A DNA stretch of 64,000 nt from UBA7374 sp049890275 (GCA_049890275.1 JBMHBT010000011.1:62001-126000); one strand, 5' to 3'. Positions 1 through 10,273 are shown, counted from the first letter of the stretch. Notes: a model not told the origin generated them from the sequence alone. Program-made: numbers and translations.

Positions 1-1146
1 CCTGAAATTGAAAACGCGAAAAAATTCACCGACTTCCGGGTCATGCTCGATAAAATGGGTAAGGATATTGACGCCGTATGCATCAATACTCCCGACCACA
101 CTCACTTTGTTGCCACGATCGATGCCATGCAACGCAGCAAGCACGTGATCACGCAAAAACCGTTGACGCATAATATCTGGCAGGCACGCACACTCCGAAA
201 AGCAAAACATAAATACGGAGTGGTCACAAACATGTGTAACCAAGGCCATACCTTTGATGGCATCCGACAGATGCGTGAATGGTATGAAGCGGATGTATTC
301 GGACAAATTACCGAAGTACACATGGGATTCAGTGGACCGAATTGGGAAGCCAAAGCGTTTTCCTTACCCCCTCAGGTACCTCTGGAAAAAGAAAAAATTC
401 CCGCAGAATTAAACTGGGATCTTTTTCTAGGTCCTGTACATGACCGTCCTTACAATGGAATCTTTCATCCTATGACCTGGCGCGGCTTTTATGATTTAGG
501 TACGGGACAGTTCGGTGATTGGTTTTGTCATATTGGAGATGGAGCGGTTTGGATTCTCGATCTTTATGAACCTGTAGTTGTTGAATGTATCGAGCGCGGA
601 GACACGCCTATGGAGGGAATGATTCCCCAGCACAGTGTGGTTCGCTACGACTTTCCGGCACGCGGCAACAAAGCACCCTGCTCCATGTACTGGTATGACG
701 GCATGCGCAACGGTGGCACACGTATACCGACTCCAAAAGAATGGGATATTGGTAAACCACCTGCCACTGGCTCCTACTGGTACGGAACAAAACAAAACGG
801 CTTCCTCGATCAACGTTCCAATCATCCTCGATTAACGACGGTGCAGGCCATGAAAGACTTCAATAAAGGAGAAGACATTTCCCAGACCTATGCACGTGTT
901 ACCGGTGGCCCTTTTAAAGAATGGATACATGCGATCAAAGGCGAGGGCCCGGAACCGGGATCCAATTTCGATTATGCGGCCCCCATGACGGAAGTCGCTT
1001 TGATTGGCGTTTTGGCCCAACGATTTGGCGGACGGATCGAATGGCATCCGGAAAAAGGAATTCTCAATCGTCCGGAGCTCAATAGCTTCGTAAAAGAACC
1101 GGCTCGAAAAGGCTGGGAGTATGGTGAAACACTCTGGAACACATAA
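1..1146 (+). CDS. Gfo/Idh/MocA family oxidoreductase, 5' truncated by window edge
   Basis: The reading frame is open from base 1, so the N-terminus (including the Rossmann glycine motif) lies outside the window. The visible part begins in the second half of the NAD(P)-binding domain: DAVCINTPDHTH is the typical strand and loop, and the usual EKP motif appears as TQKPL. A long C-terminal domain follows. The family oxidises or reduces sugars and sugar derivatives using NAD(P). Many Planctomycetes/Verrucomicrobia members are secreted by the Tat pathway, but the N-terminus needed to judge this is missing. The DUF1080 gene starts 17 bases after its stop, so the two are probably co-transcribed. The substrate cannot be inferred. 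Confidence 0.9.
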   Translation, partial: PEIENAKKFTDFRVMLDKMGKDIDAVCINTPDHTHFVATIDAMQRSKHVITQKPLTHNIWQARTLRKAKHKYGVVTNMCNQGHTFDGIRQMREWYEADVFGQITEVHMGFSGPNWEAKAFSLPPQVPLEKEKIPAELNWDLFLGPVHDRPYNGIFHPMTWRGFYDLGTGQFGDWFCHIGDGAVWILDLYEPVVVECIERGDTPMEGMIPQHSVVRYDFPARGNKAPCSMYWYDGMRNGGTRIPTPKEWDIGKPPATGSYWYGTKQNGFLDQRSNHPRLTTVQAMKDFNKGEDISQTYARVTGGPFKEWIHAIKGEGPEPGSNFDYAAPMTEVALIGVLAQRFGGRIEWHPEKGILNRPELNSFVKEPARKGWEYGETLWNT

Positions 1147-1163
1147 TTTTATCCACTGAAACA

Positions 1164-2012
1164 ATGAAATACTTATTACTCGTATCGCTAACCTTCCTTT
1201 ATACATCCTGTTCACACACGACTAAGGATCGATCTGCAGAGGGACACCAAGGGTTCACCTCGATTTTTGACGGCCAAACACTCAATGGCTGGAAAATCAT
1301 CGAGAAGCCGGAGAGCCACAACTACCACGCAACCGAAGAAAACTTTTTCGTCAAAGATGGAGCCATCCACTGCTACCAGTTACCCAATAAAAAAGGTGGC
1401 TTACTGATCAGCGAGACGACTTATGCTGATTTTGAGCTGGAAATGGAAATCCACAGCGACTGGGGCTGCGACTCGGGGATCTTTCTACGCTGCACCGAAG
1501 ACGGTCACGGAATACAAGTTCTCAACGACTATCTCCCATCCGGCTGCGTCGGTTTTCTCTACGGGCAAGGTACAGGAGGTTTTATCTCGCGCCCGATTCG
1601 TTTATACCAACACCCAGACGCAAATAATAACAGTAAGGGATATGCAAAAGATCTGTATGATGGCGTAGCGATTGATGGGCTCTTGTACTCTATTGATGCA
1701 GAGGGCTGGAATAAACTTTGGCTGCCGGATACGTGGAACACTATTCGAATTCGCTGCGAGGGCCTCGAGCCAGTGGTTACCACCTGGATTAATGGGGTAA
1801 AGGTTATGACCATGGATGGCACTACCTACAAGGCTCGACACCTGAGAGATGAAAATGCTCAAAAATGGTCGGCAGCCCCTGCTTGGAATCGTGAACGAGT
1901 CGAACAAGTTACTGGAGGAAGAGGCTCGATAGCCGTACAGGTGCATCCGGGAACGCGCTGGAAACCGGGCGGATCCGCCAAGTACCGAAATATTCGAATT
2001 CGAGAACTGTAA
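1164..2012 (+). CDS. DUF1080 (3-keto-disaccharide hydrolase type) secreted protein
   Basis: A 282-residue protein with a hydrophobic N-terminal signal ending in a near-lipobox (YTSC, Cys16), so probably exported and possibly lipid-anchored. The mature part opens with FTSIFDGQTLNGWK, the hallmark start of DUF1080 domains, which have a concanavalin-like jelly-roll fold. Family members have been linked to hydrolysis of 3-keto-glycosides and often neighbour Gfo/Idh/MocA oxidoreductases, as here. It sits between such an oxidoreductase and a GH29 gene on the same strand. A role in glycan breakdown in the periplasm or at the outer membrane is inferred, and the exact substrate is unknown. Confidence 0.85.
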   Translation: MKYLLLVSLTFLYTSCSHTTKDRSAEGHQGFTSIFDGQTLNGWKIIEKPESHNYHATEENFFVKDGAIHCYQLPNKKGGLLISETTYADFELEMEIHSDWGCDSGIFLRCTEDGHGIQVLNDYLPSGCVGFLYGQGTGGFISRPIRLYQHPDANNNSKGYAKDLYDGVAIDGLLYSIDAEGWNKLWLPDTWNTIRIRCEGLEPVVTTWINGVKVMTMDGTTYKARHLRDENAQKWSAAPAWNRERVEQVTGGRGSIAVQVHPGTRWKPGGSAKYRNIRIREL

Positions 2013-2041
2013 GACCCCAAACATACTTGATTCAACGATCA

Positions 2042-3985
2042 ATGCACAACCTTCACACGATCTTATTTTTTATTCCCATCTCTGTTTTATGCGGTTGGCA
2101 GTCGTACGAGGCTGACTGGGAAGACCTCGACCGATACCCACAAGCGGAATGGATCAATCAATGCAAGCTGGGGATGTATTGGCACTGGAATTACAACTCT
2201 ATTGGAGGAGACAGTGGATGGTATGGACGTACCATGTACGACGGGCCGGATGGCTGGCACTATCGGTACCATACGAAAAAATACGGACCACCGTCCGAAT
2301 TTGGCTACAAGGAATTTGAACCTCTGTTCACGGCAGAGAAATTCAATGCTCAACAATGGGTTGAAGATGCGCAACGTGTCGGCGCGCGGTTTATTGTCGG
2401 TATGGCGGTACACCACGATGGCTTTGATCTCTATGATTCCAGTTATACACCATGGAATTCTGTAGATAAAAAACCACATATTGACGTAATGGGGGAACTC
2501 GCGCGCGAAGCACGCGCTCGAGGAATGAAGTTTGGAGCCACAACACACCTCGCCTGGAACTGGAAATACTTCAGTACCTTTATGTATCCCGACAAATATG
2601 ATGCCAAAAAAGCTCCTGAACTGTATAATATACACAATCCGGAAAAAGGCCCCAGCCAACAATTTGTTGAAGAATGGTACAACCGAACCGCAGAGTTAAT
2701 TGATAAGTATGAACTCGATTTTCTTTGGTTTGATTTTGGCACCAGAGATCCCGCCTTCAAAAACGAAGCCACGGCACGAATAACCGCGCATTTTTACAAC
2801 CGTTCCTTGGAATGGGGGAAAACCGTAGCACTCGCTGCCAAGACTGGTTTCGAGAACCACAAGAGCCAGATGAAAGACCTGGAACAGGGAAAATACGGAT
2901 ATATCCGCTATCCTCAATGGATGGCTGACTGCACCATGAACTCAGGATGGTTCAGTATGGGAAATCCGAATGAGGAGCACATTCGGCTCTACGGAAGTTA
3001 TTGGCTCTATCAACTCATCGACATGGTTTCGAAGAATGGAACGCTTCTCCTCAACATAGGCCCGGAAGCCGATGGTTCCTGGAGAGAGTCCTGGAAACAG
3101 GAGCTCTTCAAAATGGGCGACTGGTTAGCCTTGAATGGAGAAGCTATTTACAACACGAAACCGTGGCATCGATATGGCGAAGGCCCGACTCACCGAGGAA
3201 CAGCTGCGCACTATGATCTCGGCCCGGACCTGAGCTCCGAAGACGTGCGCTTCACCCGAACAAAGGAAGCTCTCTATGCGATTGTCTGTGGCTGGCGTTC
3301 AAAACCCATTACCCTTCAATCATTGAGTAAGATAGAACTACCCGAATCCACGATACAAAAAGTGTCCATGATCGGTGTCGAAAAACCACTCCCCTTTACA
3401 CAAAGGGAAAATGGGCTCGTAGTCGAGTTCCCCAAAGAAAAACCCTGCGATTACGCGTACGTCATAAAAATCGAGGGCGACGGACTCTTTCCCGAGCGAG
3501 CGGATGAATATCGAGAACTGACGATTCCCAATACGCGGGAAGATAAACCCATACAAACCGTCAAAATAATCCTTAAGGGTGAAAATAAAATACTGGCTCT
3601 AGCTGAAGTCATGGGCATCAAACGTTCCAGCGGAAACAGTAATAAGAATGCATTCACGGAGGCAAAAGCTGCACTAAGCTCTGTTGCTAGTGGAAGAACG
3701 GCAGACCGGGTAATTGACTGGAATACAAACGGACATCCAAACCAACAATCGGTTGCCTACTCGAAAAAAGAAAAAGACCCTACCTTAACGATACGCTTGG
3801 ATGAACCGACCAAGCTGAAACACCTACACCTCTTTGGCGCTATGGAGCATTTTGATGACCTGATCCGTAATGGTATTGTCGAATTCTATCTGGACGACGG
3901 TCGATTGCTGGCCAGTGAATCGATTCAAAAATTTCACCAACAGATGGGCGTTGAAGCCAGTGAAGAAGGAGTTTCAGGTAACTAA
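2042..3985 (+). CDS. GH29 family glycosidase (alpha-L-fucosidase / alpha-L-galactosidase type), secreted
   Basis: The ATG at 2042 is preferred over an in-frame TTG at 2027 because it gives a clean signal peptide (HTILFFIPISVLCG). Numbering from the TTG, the GH29 TIM barrel shows HHDGFDLYDS at 129-138 and DFLWFDFG at 231-238, with Asp236 the expected retaining nucleophile. GH29 enzymes release alpha-L-fucose, and some act on alpha-L-galactose in red-algal galactans. With GH16, GH86 and sulfatases nearby, an L-galactose-containing substrate is plausible but inferred. The C-terminal part resembles a discoidin-like (F5/8 type C) domain and ends abruptly; the neighbouring frame stays open for about 28 codons past the junction, so a terminal frameshift is possible. 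Confidence 0.85.
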   Translation: MHNLHTILFFIPISVLCGWQSYEADWEDLDRYPQAEWINQCKLGMYWHWNYNSIGGDSGWYGRTMYDGPDGWHYRYHTKKYGPPSEFGYKEFEPLFTAEKFNAQQWVEDAQRVGARFIVGMAVHHDGFDLYDSSYTPWNSVDKKPHIDVMGELAREARARGMKFGATTHLAWNWKYFSTFMYPDKYDAKKAPELYNIHNPEKGPSQQFVEEWYNRTAELIDKYELDFLWFDFGTRDPAFKNEATARITAHFYNRSLEWGKTVALAAKTGFENHKSQMKDLEQGKYGYIRYPQWMADCTMNSGWFSMGNPNEEHIRLYGSYWLYQLIDMVSKNGTLLLNIGPEADGSWRESWKQELFKMGDWLALNGEAIYNTKPWHRYGEGPTHRGTAAHYDLGPDLSSEDVRFTRTKEALYAIVCGWRSKPITLQSLSKIELPESTIQKVSMIGVEKPLPFTQRENGLVVEFPKEKPCDYAYVIKIEGDGLFPERADEYRELTIPNTREDKPIQTVKIILKGENKILALAEVMGIKRSSGNSNKNAFTEAKAALSSVASGRTADRVIDWNTNGHPNQQSVAYSKKEKDPTLTIRLDEPTKLKHLHLFGAMEHFDDLIRNGIVEFYLDDGRLLASESIQKFHQQMGVEASEEGVSGN

Positions 3986-4121
3986 TCGGGTAACAACTAC
4001 GTTTATTTTCCCTAAAATCAGGCAATCCACGTCCATATAAACCAGCTTTTTCGCTGTATTTTCCAAAATAATTCAATAAGGTATAAACTGTTCATTACTT
4101 AAACAGAGTAGCGTAAACTTA

Positions 4122-7100
4122 ATGAATCATATACTTTATGCGTCTCCAATATTTGTTTTGATACTGCTCTTAGCAGGATGCGAAAAAAGAACAGATATTC
4201 TATCCAAGGCTTCGGAAAATTTGCCATCTGCCGTTAGCTTTAATGAGCATATTCGGCCGATTTTCACGAAAAACTGCGCGGCCTGCCATGGAGGAGTTAA
4301 AAAATCAGGCGGTCTTTCCTATGTCTTTCCGGAAGAAGCAATCGCAATCGGACTATCCGGGAAACCGTCGATCGTGCCGGGAGACCCGGATGGCTCCTAT
4401 TTAATGGAAAAAGTAACTTCCACCGATCCGGAAATAAGAATGCCCCCACCGGAACACGGTGATCGCTTAAAAGACAGAGAAATTGCCCTCTTGCACAAAT
4501 GGATTCAGCAAGGTGCGGTTTGGGAACAACATTGGGCATTTTCTCAAGTGCCTGCTGTAGAAATCCCAAAAGTCAGCAACAACCAGCCGATAACACCAAT
4601 CGATTCTTTTATCCTTCGCCGTCTGGAAGAAGAAGGACTGCAACCAAATCAGGAAGCAGAGCGCGGTACTCTCTTTCGACGTGTTTCTCTGGATCTTACC
4701 GGTATTCCTCCGAGCGAAGATGCCTTAGAACAGCACCTAGCTGACACATCTCCGGATGCTTATGAAAAAGCGGTTGATCGCCTACTCGCCTCCCCTCGCT
4801 ACGGTGAACACTGGGCAACTTTGTGGTTGGATCTCGCTCGTTATGCCGACTCACGAGGAGCCGGTAAAGACCAACAACGAACGATCTACAAATTCCGAGA
4901 CTGGGTCATCCGCGCATTCAATGAGGATATGCCGTTTGACCAATTCACCATCAAGCAAATCGCGGGTGACTTACTGCCACACCCTACGTATGACGATTAT
5001 ATCGCGACAGCATTTCATCGAAATACAGAAACTGAAGATGAGGGCGGCACAAATGATGAAGAGTTTCGGGTAGCCGCAGTCATGGATCGGGTCAGCACCA
5101 CCTGGCAAGTTTGGCACGGCACAACTTTCAGTTGCGTGCAGTGTCACTCTCACCCCTACGACCCATTCCGCCAGGAGGAATACTACCAATTTGCTGCTTT
5201 TTTCAATAATACACAGGACGCAGACACCAATCAGGATTGGCCGCTGATTGCTTTTCCTCGAGAAGAAACCAAGCAGGTTGAACTGAAAGATTTACTTTCC
5301 GAAAAAGAAAAAGCACAGGAGTCGAACTGGCAGCGGTCGCATAAGCTGGCGAAGTCGACTGACTGGATGTGGCTAAACGGATTATCTGTTACAACAAATG
5401 AAGACGATCAACTACGGTATAATATTCAAAAGAGAGAGGGTCGCGAAGAGTATGTTTTCGAAGGAACTCCTGTCTGGAATGCAATGACCGTTCTGGCAGA
5501 AGTTGAACCGACGGAGAACCCACTACAGGCAATTCGTCTTGATGTCGCACCTCTGGATTTGGAAAAGGCTCCGTACCAACCTTCCATCGGTTTTGAAATC
5601 AACAAACTCAAAATCATTCATATTTCCGGTTCTGATCAAAAGGAGAAGTCGATTGCGTATGATCGTGTCTATCTCGATGAACCCTTCCCCTTCAAAAGCG
5701 CAAACCCTAAAGAAAACATACCCGGCTTCGCCGCATGGACTCGCATTTTCCATACCCGCTATGCAGTGCTTCGACTTTCTGATCCCTTGGTTCTTGAAGC
5801 CGGTGACAAGCTAAAGTTCGTCATCGAACAGGGTAACATCGGTGGCGGAAAACTGATGATTGTACGGCGCGGTTCGTTCGCAATTACCAGCGATACGGCC
5901 TGGCGTACCTTGGAAAACGAAGAAAAATGGATGGCCAACAGCGTGCGCGCGAAAAAAGCAAATGCTGCCATAAGTAAAATTCCAAAAGTAAATATACCTG
6001 TGATGCGTGAGCGTCCCGAAAACTTACAGCGAGGTACCAAAGTATTTATTCGGGGTAACTGGACAACTCTGGGTAATGAAGTCCGTGCTGGTACTCCCGC
6101 ATCGCTGCATCCCATGCCGGAAAGTGATGAACCCAACCGTTTGCGAATGGCGCGTTGGCTGGTTGACGAGAAAAATCCCTTAACTGCGCGCGTACTCGTC
6201 TGCCGTATTTGGGAGCAACTATTCGGAACTGGACTGGTTGAGACTCTAGAAGACTTCGGCTCCATCGGTGCCTTGCCTTCACATCCCGAACTACTCGACT
6301 ATCTTGCAAACAAACTCGTGCATGAATACGATTGGAGTGTGAAGACTCTCATCCGCGAAATCGTGCTATCTGCCGCATATCGGCAAAGTAGCCGTACCAC
6401 GGAAGAACTCGCCCTTCGTGATCCTAAGAATCGATTGCTGGCCCGAGGACCCCGTAATAGGATGACCGGTGAAATGATCCGTGATCAAGTCATGGCGCTT
6501 TCGGGTAAATTAGTGGATACGATGTATGGCAAACCAGTTAAACCGCCGCTACCCGAAGGTGGCTGGAGCCCATCGCACGTAGCAGCTGGCAACTATATTG
6601 CTGATACAGATGAAAATATCTACCGGCGCTCCATATACGTACACTGGCAACAGTCTAGCCCCTACCCCTTCTTTGCTGCATATGATGCTCCCTCTCGTGG
6701 AGTTTGTACGGATCGACGCATTTCCTCCAATACACCTGTGCAACCATTGATGTCTTTAAACGACCCTGCTTTGTTTGAGGCATCACAGGCATTTGGCCAG
6801 CGCATGATGCAGTACGAGGGAAATACGACCGAAAAAATCACTTATGGCTACTACCTCGCTACAGCAAATCGTATCAGTCAAGAAGTCCTGCATGAGTTGG
6901 TTCAACTATACAAAGAAATTGTGGCGCTCTACCCGCTAGAAGAAGAAGGTATCAAAGCTGAATACGAAAAAGCATTGAACAGGGAACTTTGGGAACGTCG
7001 GGAACATTTAAAAAGGGAGCGAAAGCGGATCGTTGACCGTTCAAAACGTCTCGAAAAAGAACTGCCAGAGAATCTTCCGGATCCCGATTCAGTCAAACGA

Positions 7101-7196
7101 GGACCGGAACATGCATTCGCCTACAACGCGGAACAGGCAGCTTTTGATACCGTGGCAAATGTGATCCTCAACCTTGATGAAGTCCTGACAAAATAA
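4122..7196 (+). CDS. PSD1-type 'planctomycete cytochrome c' protein (DUF1549/DUF1553)
   Basis: A 1,024-residue lipoprotein: LLLAGC places the lipidated cysteine at residue 20. A c-type haem site CAACH is at residues 52-56 in the N-terminal cytochrome domain, followed by a DUF1549 domain containing a second CxxCH (CVQCHSHPYDP) and a C-terminal DUF1553 domain. The C-terminal tail is charged and probably helical. These proteins are common in Planctomycetes and Verrucomicrobia and are almost always paired with a DUF1501 protein, as here (the next gene starts about 10 bases later). They are thought to act in extracytoplasmic electron transfer linked to carbohydrate oxidation; the reaction is not established. 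Confidence 0.9.
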   Translation: MNHILYASPIFVLILLLAGCEKRTDILSKASENLPSAVSFNEHIRPIFTKNCAACHGGVKKSGGLSYVFPEEAIAIGLSGKPSIVPGDPDGSYLMEKVTSTDPEIRMPPPEHGDRLKDREIALLHKWIQQGAVWEQHWAFSQVPAVEIPKVSNNQPITPIDSFILRRLEEEGLQPNQEAERGTLFRRVSLDLTGIPPSEDALEQHLADTSPDAYEKAVDRLLASPRYGEHWATLWLDLARYADSRGAGKDQQRTIYKFRDWVIRAFNEDMPFDQFTIKQIAGDLLPHPTYDDYIATAFHRNTETEDEGGTNDEEFRVAAVMDRVSTTWQVWHGTTFSCVQCHSHPYDPFRQEEYYQFAAFFNNTQDADTNQDWPLIAFPREETKQVELKDLLSEKEKAQESNWQRSHKLAKSTDWMWLNGLSVTTNEDDQLRYNIQKREGREEYVFEGTPVWNAMTVLAEVEPTENPLQAIRLDVAPLDLEKAPYQPSIGFEINKLKIIHISGSDQKEKSIAYDRVYLDEPFPFKSANPKENIPGFAAWTRIFHTRYAVLRLSDPLVLEAGDKLKFVIEQGNIGGGKLMIVRRGSFAITSDTAWRTLENEEKWMANSVRAKKANAAISKIPKVNIPVMRERPENLQRGTKVFIRGNWTTLGNEVRAGTPASLHPMPESDEPNRLRMARWLVDEKNPLTARVLVCRIWEQLFGTGLVETLEDFGSIGALPSHPELLDYLANKLVHEYDWSVKTLIREIVLSAAYRQSSRTTEELALRDPKNRLLARGPRNRMTGEMIRDQVMALSGKLVDTMYGKPVKPPLPEGGWSPSHVAAGNYIADTDENIYRRSIYVHWQQSSPYPFFAAYDAPSRGVCTDRRISSNTPVQPLMSLNDPALFEASQAFGQRMMQYEGNTTEKITYGYYLATANRISQEVLHELVQLYKEIVALYPLEEEGIKAEYEKALNRELWERREHLKRERKRIVDRSKRLEKELPENLPDPDSVKRGPEHAFAYNAEQAAFDTVANVILNLDEVLTK

Positions 7197-7206
7197 AAGG
7201 CATGTG

Positions 7207-8694
7207 ATGAATATCTATCAAGAAGTACAATACGAAGTCGCAAAACAAAATACGCGCAGACAGTTTTTGAAGGATTGTGCATCCGGCCTGGGCGCTCTCT
7301 GGCTGGGTTCCTCACTGTCCTCTTCGGTTCACGGAGCGAGCGCCGGTTACTCCATTCACCACGACCCCAATAATCCCCTCAACCCGCTTCCTCCGGCATT
7401 CGCGCCCAAGGTTAAAAATATTATCTTCCTCCATATGGTCGGTGGGCCCAGCCAATTAGAATTATTCGACTATAAGCCGGAACTCAGCAAGGTGGATGGA
7501 CAGGACTGTCCAAAGGAATTTCTCGAAGGTCAAAACTTTGCCTTCATTCAAGGGACACCCAAAATGATGGGCTCATTGGCTCAGTTTTCACAGCACGGAC
7601 AATCCGGTGCATGGGTTTCGGAATACTTACCGCACTTTTCAAAAATTGTCGATGAGGTCTGTTTCATTAAGACGATGAAGAGTGATCAGTTCAACCACGG
7701 GCCGGCACAATTACTCGTACATACCGGCACGACGCAGTCGGGAAACGCTTCTATGGGCTCCTGGGTGACCTACGGCTTGGGCTCGGAAAATCAAAACTTA
7801 CCCGGATTTATGGTTCTTGTATCCGGTGGCCGCTTACCTCGGGGAGGCAAAAAACTCTGGAGTTCGGGTTACCTGCCTTCCGTCTATCAAGGCGTCCTCT
7901 GCCGTTCAAGCGGAGACCCGATTCTCAATGTATCCAATCCCGCTCAGGTACCGGATCGATTCCGCAAGGCCGCACTGGAACGATTAAATAATATTAATGA
8001 GTTAACCTACCAGTCCTTTCAAGACCCAGAAATCAACACACGGATTGCCCAGTATGAAATGGCTCACCGGATGCAAACATCCGTCCCCGAAGCCATGGAT
8101 ATTTCGGATGAGCCCGATAAGATTCATGAGCTCTATGGCTCTAAGCCCGGTGGTAGCAGCTTCGCCAACAATTGTCTACTCGCTCGCAAGCTTGTCGAGA
8201 AAGGCGTGCGCTTTGTCCAACTCTATGACTACGGCTGGGACAGTCACGGTTCACAGGCCGGTGAGGCCCTCAATGTCGGCTTCCTCAATAAATGTGAACA
8301 AATGGATCGACCGATGTCGGCACTGATCATGGACCTCAAACAGCGTGGTATGCTCGAAGATACCTTAGTCGTCTGGGGCACTGAATTCGGGCGTACTCCC
8401 ATGCGGGAAAATCGCAACGGTAGAGACATGAAATACTTTGGGCGCGACCACAACCCGGGCTCCTTTACCTACTGGATGGCCGGAGCCGGTGTAAAGAAGG
8501 GCTTCACTTATGGGGAAACCGATGCAATGGGCTATCAAGTAGCCAAAGATCCCGTTTGGATACGTGATTTCCATGCCACACTCCTCCATATGCTGGGATT
8601 TGACCATAAGCAGCTAACATACCCCTACCAGGGCCTAAACCAGAAATTATCCGGTGTAAAAGAAGCGAATGTCATTCGAGAACTATTTGCTTAG
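7207..8694 (+). CDS. DUF1501 family Tat-exported protein
   Basis: The start is either ATG at 7207 or the GTG just before it at 7204. A Tat-like signal is visible (NTRRQFLKDCASGLGALWLG). The body is a sulfatase/alkaline-phosphatase-fold DUF1501 protein with MVGGPSQLELFDYKP near the N-terminus and GTEFGRTPMREN plus RDHNPGSFTYWMAG towards the C-terminus. DUF1501 proteins lack the formylglycine cysteine of true sulfatases and their enzymatic role is unknown. The strict pairing with the upstream PSD1 cytochrome gene suggests a periplasmic two-protein complex. Confidence 0.9.
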   Translation: MNIYQEVQYEVAKQNTRRQFLKDCASGLGALWLGSSLSSSVHGASAGYSIHHDPNNPLNPLPPAFAPKVKNIIFLHMVGGPSQLELFDYKPELSKVDGQDCPKEFLEGQNFAFIQGTPKMMGSLAQFSQHGQSGAWVSEYLPHFSKIVDEVCFIKTMKSDQFNHGPAQLLVHTGTTQSGNASMGSWVTYGLGSENQNLPGFMVLVSGGRLPRGGKKLWSSGYLPSVYQGVLCRSSGDPILNVSNPAQVPDRFRKAALERLNNINELTYQSFQDPEINTRIAQYEMAHRMQTSVPEAMDISDEPDKIHELYGSKPGGSSFANNCLLARKLVEKGVRFVQLYDYGWDSHGSQAGEALNVGFLNKCEQMDRPMSALIMDLKQRGMLEDTLVVWGTEFGRTPMRENRNGRDMKYFGRDHNPGSFTYWMAGAGVKKGFTYGETDAMGYQVAKDPVWIRDFHATLLHMLGFDHKQLTYPYQGLNQKLSGVKEANVIRELFA

Positions 8695-8715
8695 TCGATA
8701 CGTTTCTCTCCGAGT

Positions 8716-10236
8716 ATGCTACGATTCATCCTTCCATTTTTTGCCTTATTCTGTGCGCTGAGCCCTCTCTTATTACTGCTCACTCACAAGGTACCGGTCG
8801 AACAACTAAGCACCTTCCTCGGGCGTTTTCATCCGGTTGTCCTACACTTACCTATAGGCATACTGCTCTTTACTGCATTCATAGAATGCCTGCAAATGAT
8901 TAGCTTCGGAAAATTATCATTCCCGACGCGTATACCTGTTTTTTTAAGTGCTTTTACCGCAACAGTAGCCATGTCACTTGGAATACTTCTCATGCAGGGA
9001 GAAGCCATGCAAGGCGAACTCATTATCAGTCATCTGCGTTGGGGAATCGCTACTGCCGTGGCTGTACAAATCGTCCTGCTCCTCCGGCTGTGGCCCAACT
9101 GTACGGAAAATAAAATTCTCCGCACAGCATACCGCTTCTCCCTCTTTGTAACAAGCGCGATCCTAGTCTGGGCCAGCCACCGAGGTGCCGCTATTACCCA
9201 CGGAGAAAACTACCTGACAGATCATATGCCCTGGAAATCTCCGGAGCCAATCGATGCCGAACGCTCCGCACGTCTCATCGCCATGCAAGGACCCATGGAA
9301 GAGCGCTCTGTTTACGAACATTTGATTGTCCCTATCCTCGAAGACAAGTGCTACGAATGTCATCAATCCAGAAGCTTCAAAGGTAACCTGCTGATGGATC
9401 AATACGAATCCATGCTTACTGGCGGATCCAGCGGCCCTTCCCTCATCCCCTTTAAAGCAACAGAGAGTTTACTCGTTTCACGTATCCAACTACCCATTAG
9501 TCACGAGGAGCATATGCCACCGAGTAATAAGCCTCAAATGAGCGAAGCAGAAATCGAGTTGCTACAATGGTGGATCAACGCAGGAGCTCCAACGAAGCAA
9601 ACCTTTGCCGCATTCGACCTACCGGAGCCAGTATCTCGTTCCGTCGAAGAAGTGACTCAAATCCTCATGCAACGTGATCGTGAAAATAAAGCTCCAGTCG
9701 AAATACAGTCCGAGGTCTTATCATCTACTGCCATTGAAGAAGCGAGAAAACCCTTGGCAACTAACGTTGCTCAACTAAAGGAAAGCTTTCCCGGTATCGT
9801 AAACTATGTGAACCACCAAAGCCCGCATCTATCGGTTCGCTGCTACGCAAGACCATGGACCGATTCAGATATGCAGGCTTTGTATACCGTTGCCGGGCAA
9901 GTCAGCGAACTCATCATTCCAGAAGCAAAGCTCTCCTCCAATGCCGCAGAAGTCATCAATCAGATGACCCAACTGACACACCTGGATTTACGTGCATCCA
10001 CCTTGGAAGACGATTTTTGGCTCACTCTGGAAGCCCCGCAATTGGAACGACTCAACCTCTACCAGTCAGGTTTAAATAAGCAAACAGAGGCAAAGTTGAG
10101 TTCCTTTACATCACTCAAACGTCTCACACTCGGCGGAAATAAACTCTCTGCATCGACCTTGAAGAAACTCAAAGAGGCCCTGCCCGATTGCATCATCACC
10201 GGTGATCTCAGCTTCAATGAGTTTAACACCCTTTAG
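8716..10236 (+). CDS. Membrane-anchored c-type cytochrome with DUF2231-like N-terminus and leucine-rich tail
   Basis: A 506-residue protein starting 21 bases after the DUF1501 gene. Several hydrophobic segments lie within the first ~165 residues, including FHPVVLHLPIGILLFTAF, which resembles DUF2231-type membrane domains. A cytochrome domain with a CYECH haem site follows near residue 213, then a C-terminal region with leucine-rich-repeat spacing (LTHLDLRAS, LERLNLYQSG, LKRLTLGGN). It may anchor the PSD1/DUF1501 system to the inner membrane and pass electrons to the respiratory chain. Family context is known from Planctomycetes and Verrucomicrobia; the electron-transfer role is inferred. Confidence 0.8.
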   Translation: MLRFILPFFALFCALSPLLLLLTHKVPVEQLSTFLGRFHPVVLHLPIGILLFTAFIECLQMISFGKLSFPTRIPVFLSAFTATVAMSLGILLMQGEAMQGELIISHLRWGIATAVAVQIVLLLRLWPNCTENKILRTAYRFSLFVTSAILVWASHRGAAITHGENYLTDHMPWKSPEPIDAERSARLIAMQGPMEERSVYEHLIVPILEDKCYECHQSRSFKGNLLMDQYESMLTGGSSGPSLIPFKATESLLVSRIQLPISHEEHMPPSNKPQMSEAEIELLQWWINAGAPTKQTFAAFDLPEPVSRSVEEVTQILMQRDRENKAPVEIQSEVLSSTAIEEARKPLATNVAQLKESFPGIVNYVNHQSPHLSVRCYARPWTDSDMQALYTVAGQVSELIIPEAKLSSNAAEVINQMTQLTHLDLRASTLEDDFWLTLEAPQLERLNLYQSGLNKQTEAKLSSFTSLKRLTLGGNKLSASTLKKLKEALPDCIITGDLSFNEFNTL

Positions 10237-10273
10237 AGTATTTTCGTATTCAGTGAGTCGCTATCCGTAAAAG

